A model generated the notes under the pieces. It worked only from the letters and a program-made list of their open reading frames with translations. It ran no database searches and had not been told where the DNA came from. A program made the position numbers and the translations under genes. From Bryobacterales bacterium (GTDB taxonomy: Bacteria > Acidobacteriota > Terriglobia > Bryobacterales > Bryobacteraceae), in contig PMOK01000147.1 of NCBI GenBank assembly GCA_003162425.1, positions 1 through 34,566 on the forward strand: a stretch of 34,566 nucleotides of DNA. The letters run 5' to 3'. Positions 34,550 to 34,566 of the stretch are shown one piece after another. The first letter of the stretch is position 1; the number at the start of each line of letters is the position of its first letter.

Positions 34550-34566
34550 ATGAGACGCTTCCTGCT
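34550..34566 (+). CDS. Possible start of the next gene (partial)
   Basis: An ATG 11 bp after the Nudix stop codon opens MRRFL, which could begin a signal peptide. Only five codons are in the window, and there is no clear ribosome-binding site, so this is tentative. Confidence 0.25.

Noticed and set aside
1-34566. tRNA, rRNA, CRISPR arrays, riboswitches, phage attachment sites
   Set aside because: Reading the intergenic regions by eye gave no convincing candidate; a covariance-model search would be needed to exclude small RNAs.

Overview
The window reads as an ordinary chromosome segment of a free-living soil-type bacterium with moderately high GC. The gene mix suggests Acidobacteriota of the Solibacter/Bryobacterales kind: a zinc-ribbon Ser/Thr kinase, a TPR lipoprotein, a sortilin-like Asp-box exoprotein, a secreted M61 peptidase, a Tat-secreted GMC/gluconate-dehydrogenase pair and VapBC-type modules. 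The taxonomic call is inference from gene content, not from a marker gene. No rRNA, tRNA or CRISPR array was seen.

Layout. 1-7950: the 3' part of a sigma-54 activator, a large membrane Ser/Thr kinase (minus strand), murJ, a beta-propeller lipoprotein, a secreted gluzincin peptidase (minus) and a coiled-coil zinc-ribbon protein. 7998-10843: a two-gene TRAP transporter whose small and large membrane subunits are fused. 10847-11511: a decayed vapBC locus with a frameshifted antitoxin; the toxin is cut off after about 17 codons by a 251-bp palindromic mobile repeat. 11512-17392: a TPR lipoprotein and a secreted 11-repeat Asp-box protein, separated by a second copy of the same repeat. 17406-17492: a different small inverted-repeat element. 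17497-20408: a translationally coupled secreted GH18 chitinase-like protein and M61 peptidase (minus). 20484-22000: an AbrB/RelE-type toxin-antitoxin pair and an orphan Mrr-type restriction nuclease. 22224-23345: an exported galactose mutarotase.

23377-28220 is the most distinctive part. A SAM methyltransferase is coupled by a GTGA overlap to a one-module nonribosomal peptide synthetase (C-A-PCP-TE). The TE has cysteine in place of the usual nucleophilic serine, and the A domain has a specificity code I cannot assign. Tail-to-tail with it (18-bp overlap) lies a three-gene operon joined by two TAATG junctions: GMC oxidoreductase, gluconate-2-dehydrogenase subunit-3-like protein, and an MsrB-fold protein that has lost its catalytic cysteine. 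31415-34566 holds a DUF899 protein and a small CPxC membrane protein that appear to have been cut at a shared junction, a small membrane protein, a ketopantoate-reductase-like enzyme and a NudK-like Nudix hydrolase.

The window shows heavy use of translational coupling (ATGA, GTGA and TAATG junctions) and at least two families of palindrome-ended interspersed repeats that have shaped neighbouring genes.
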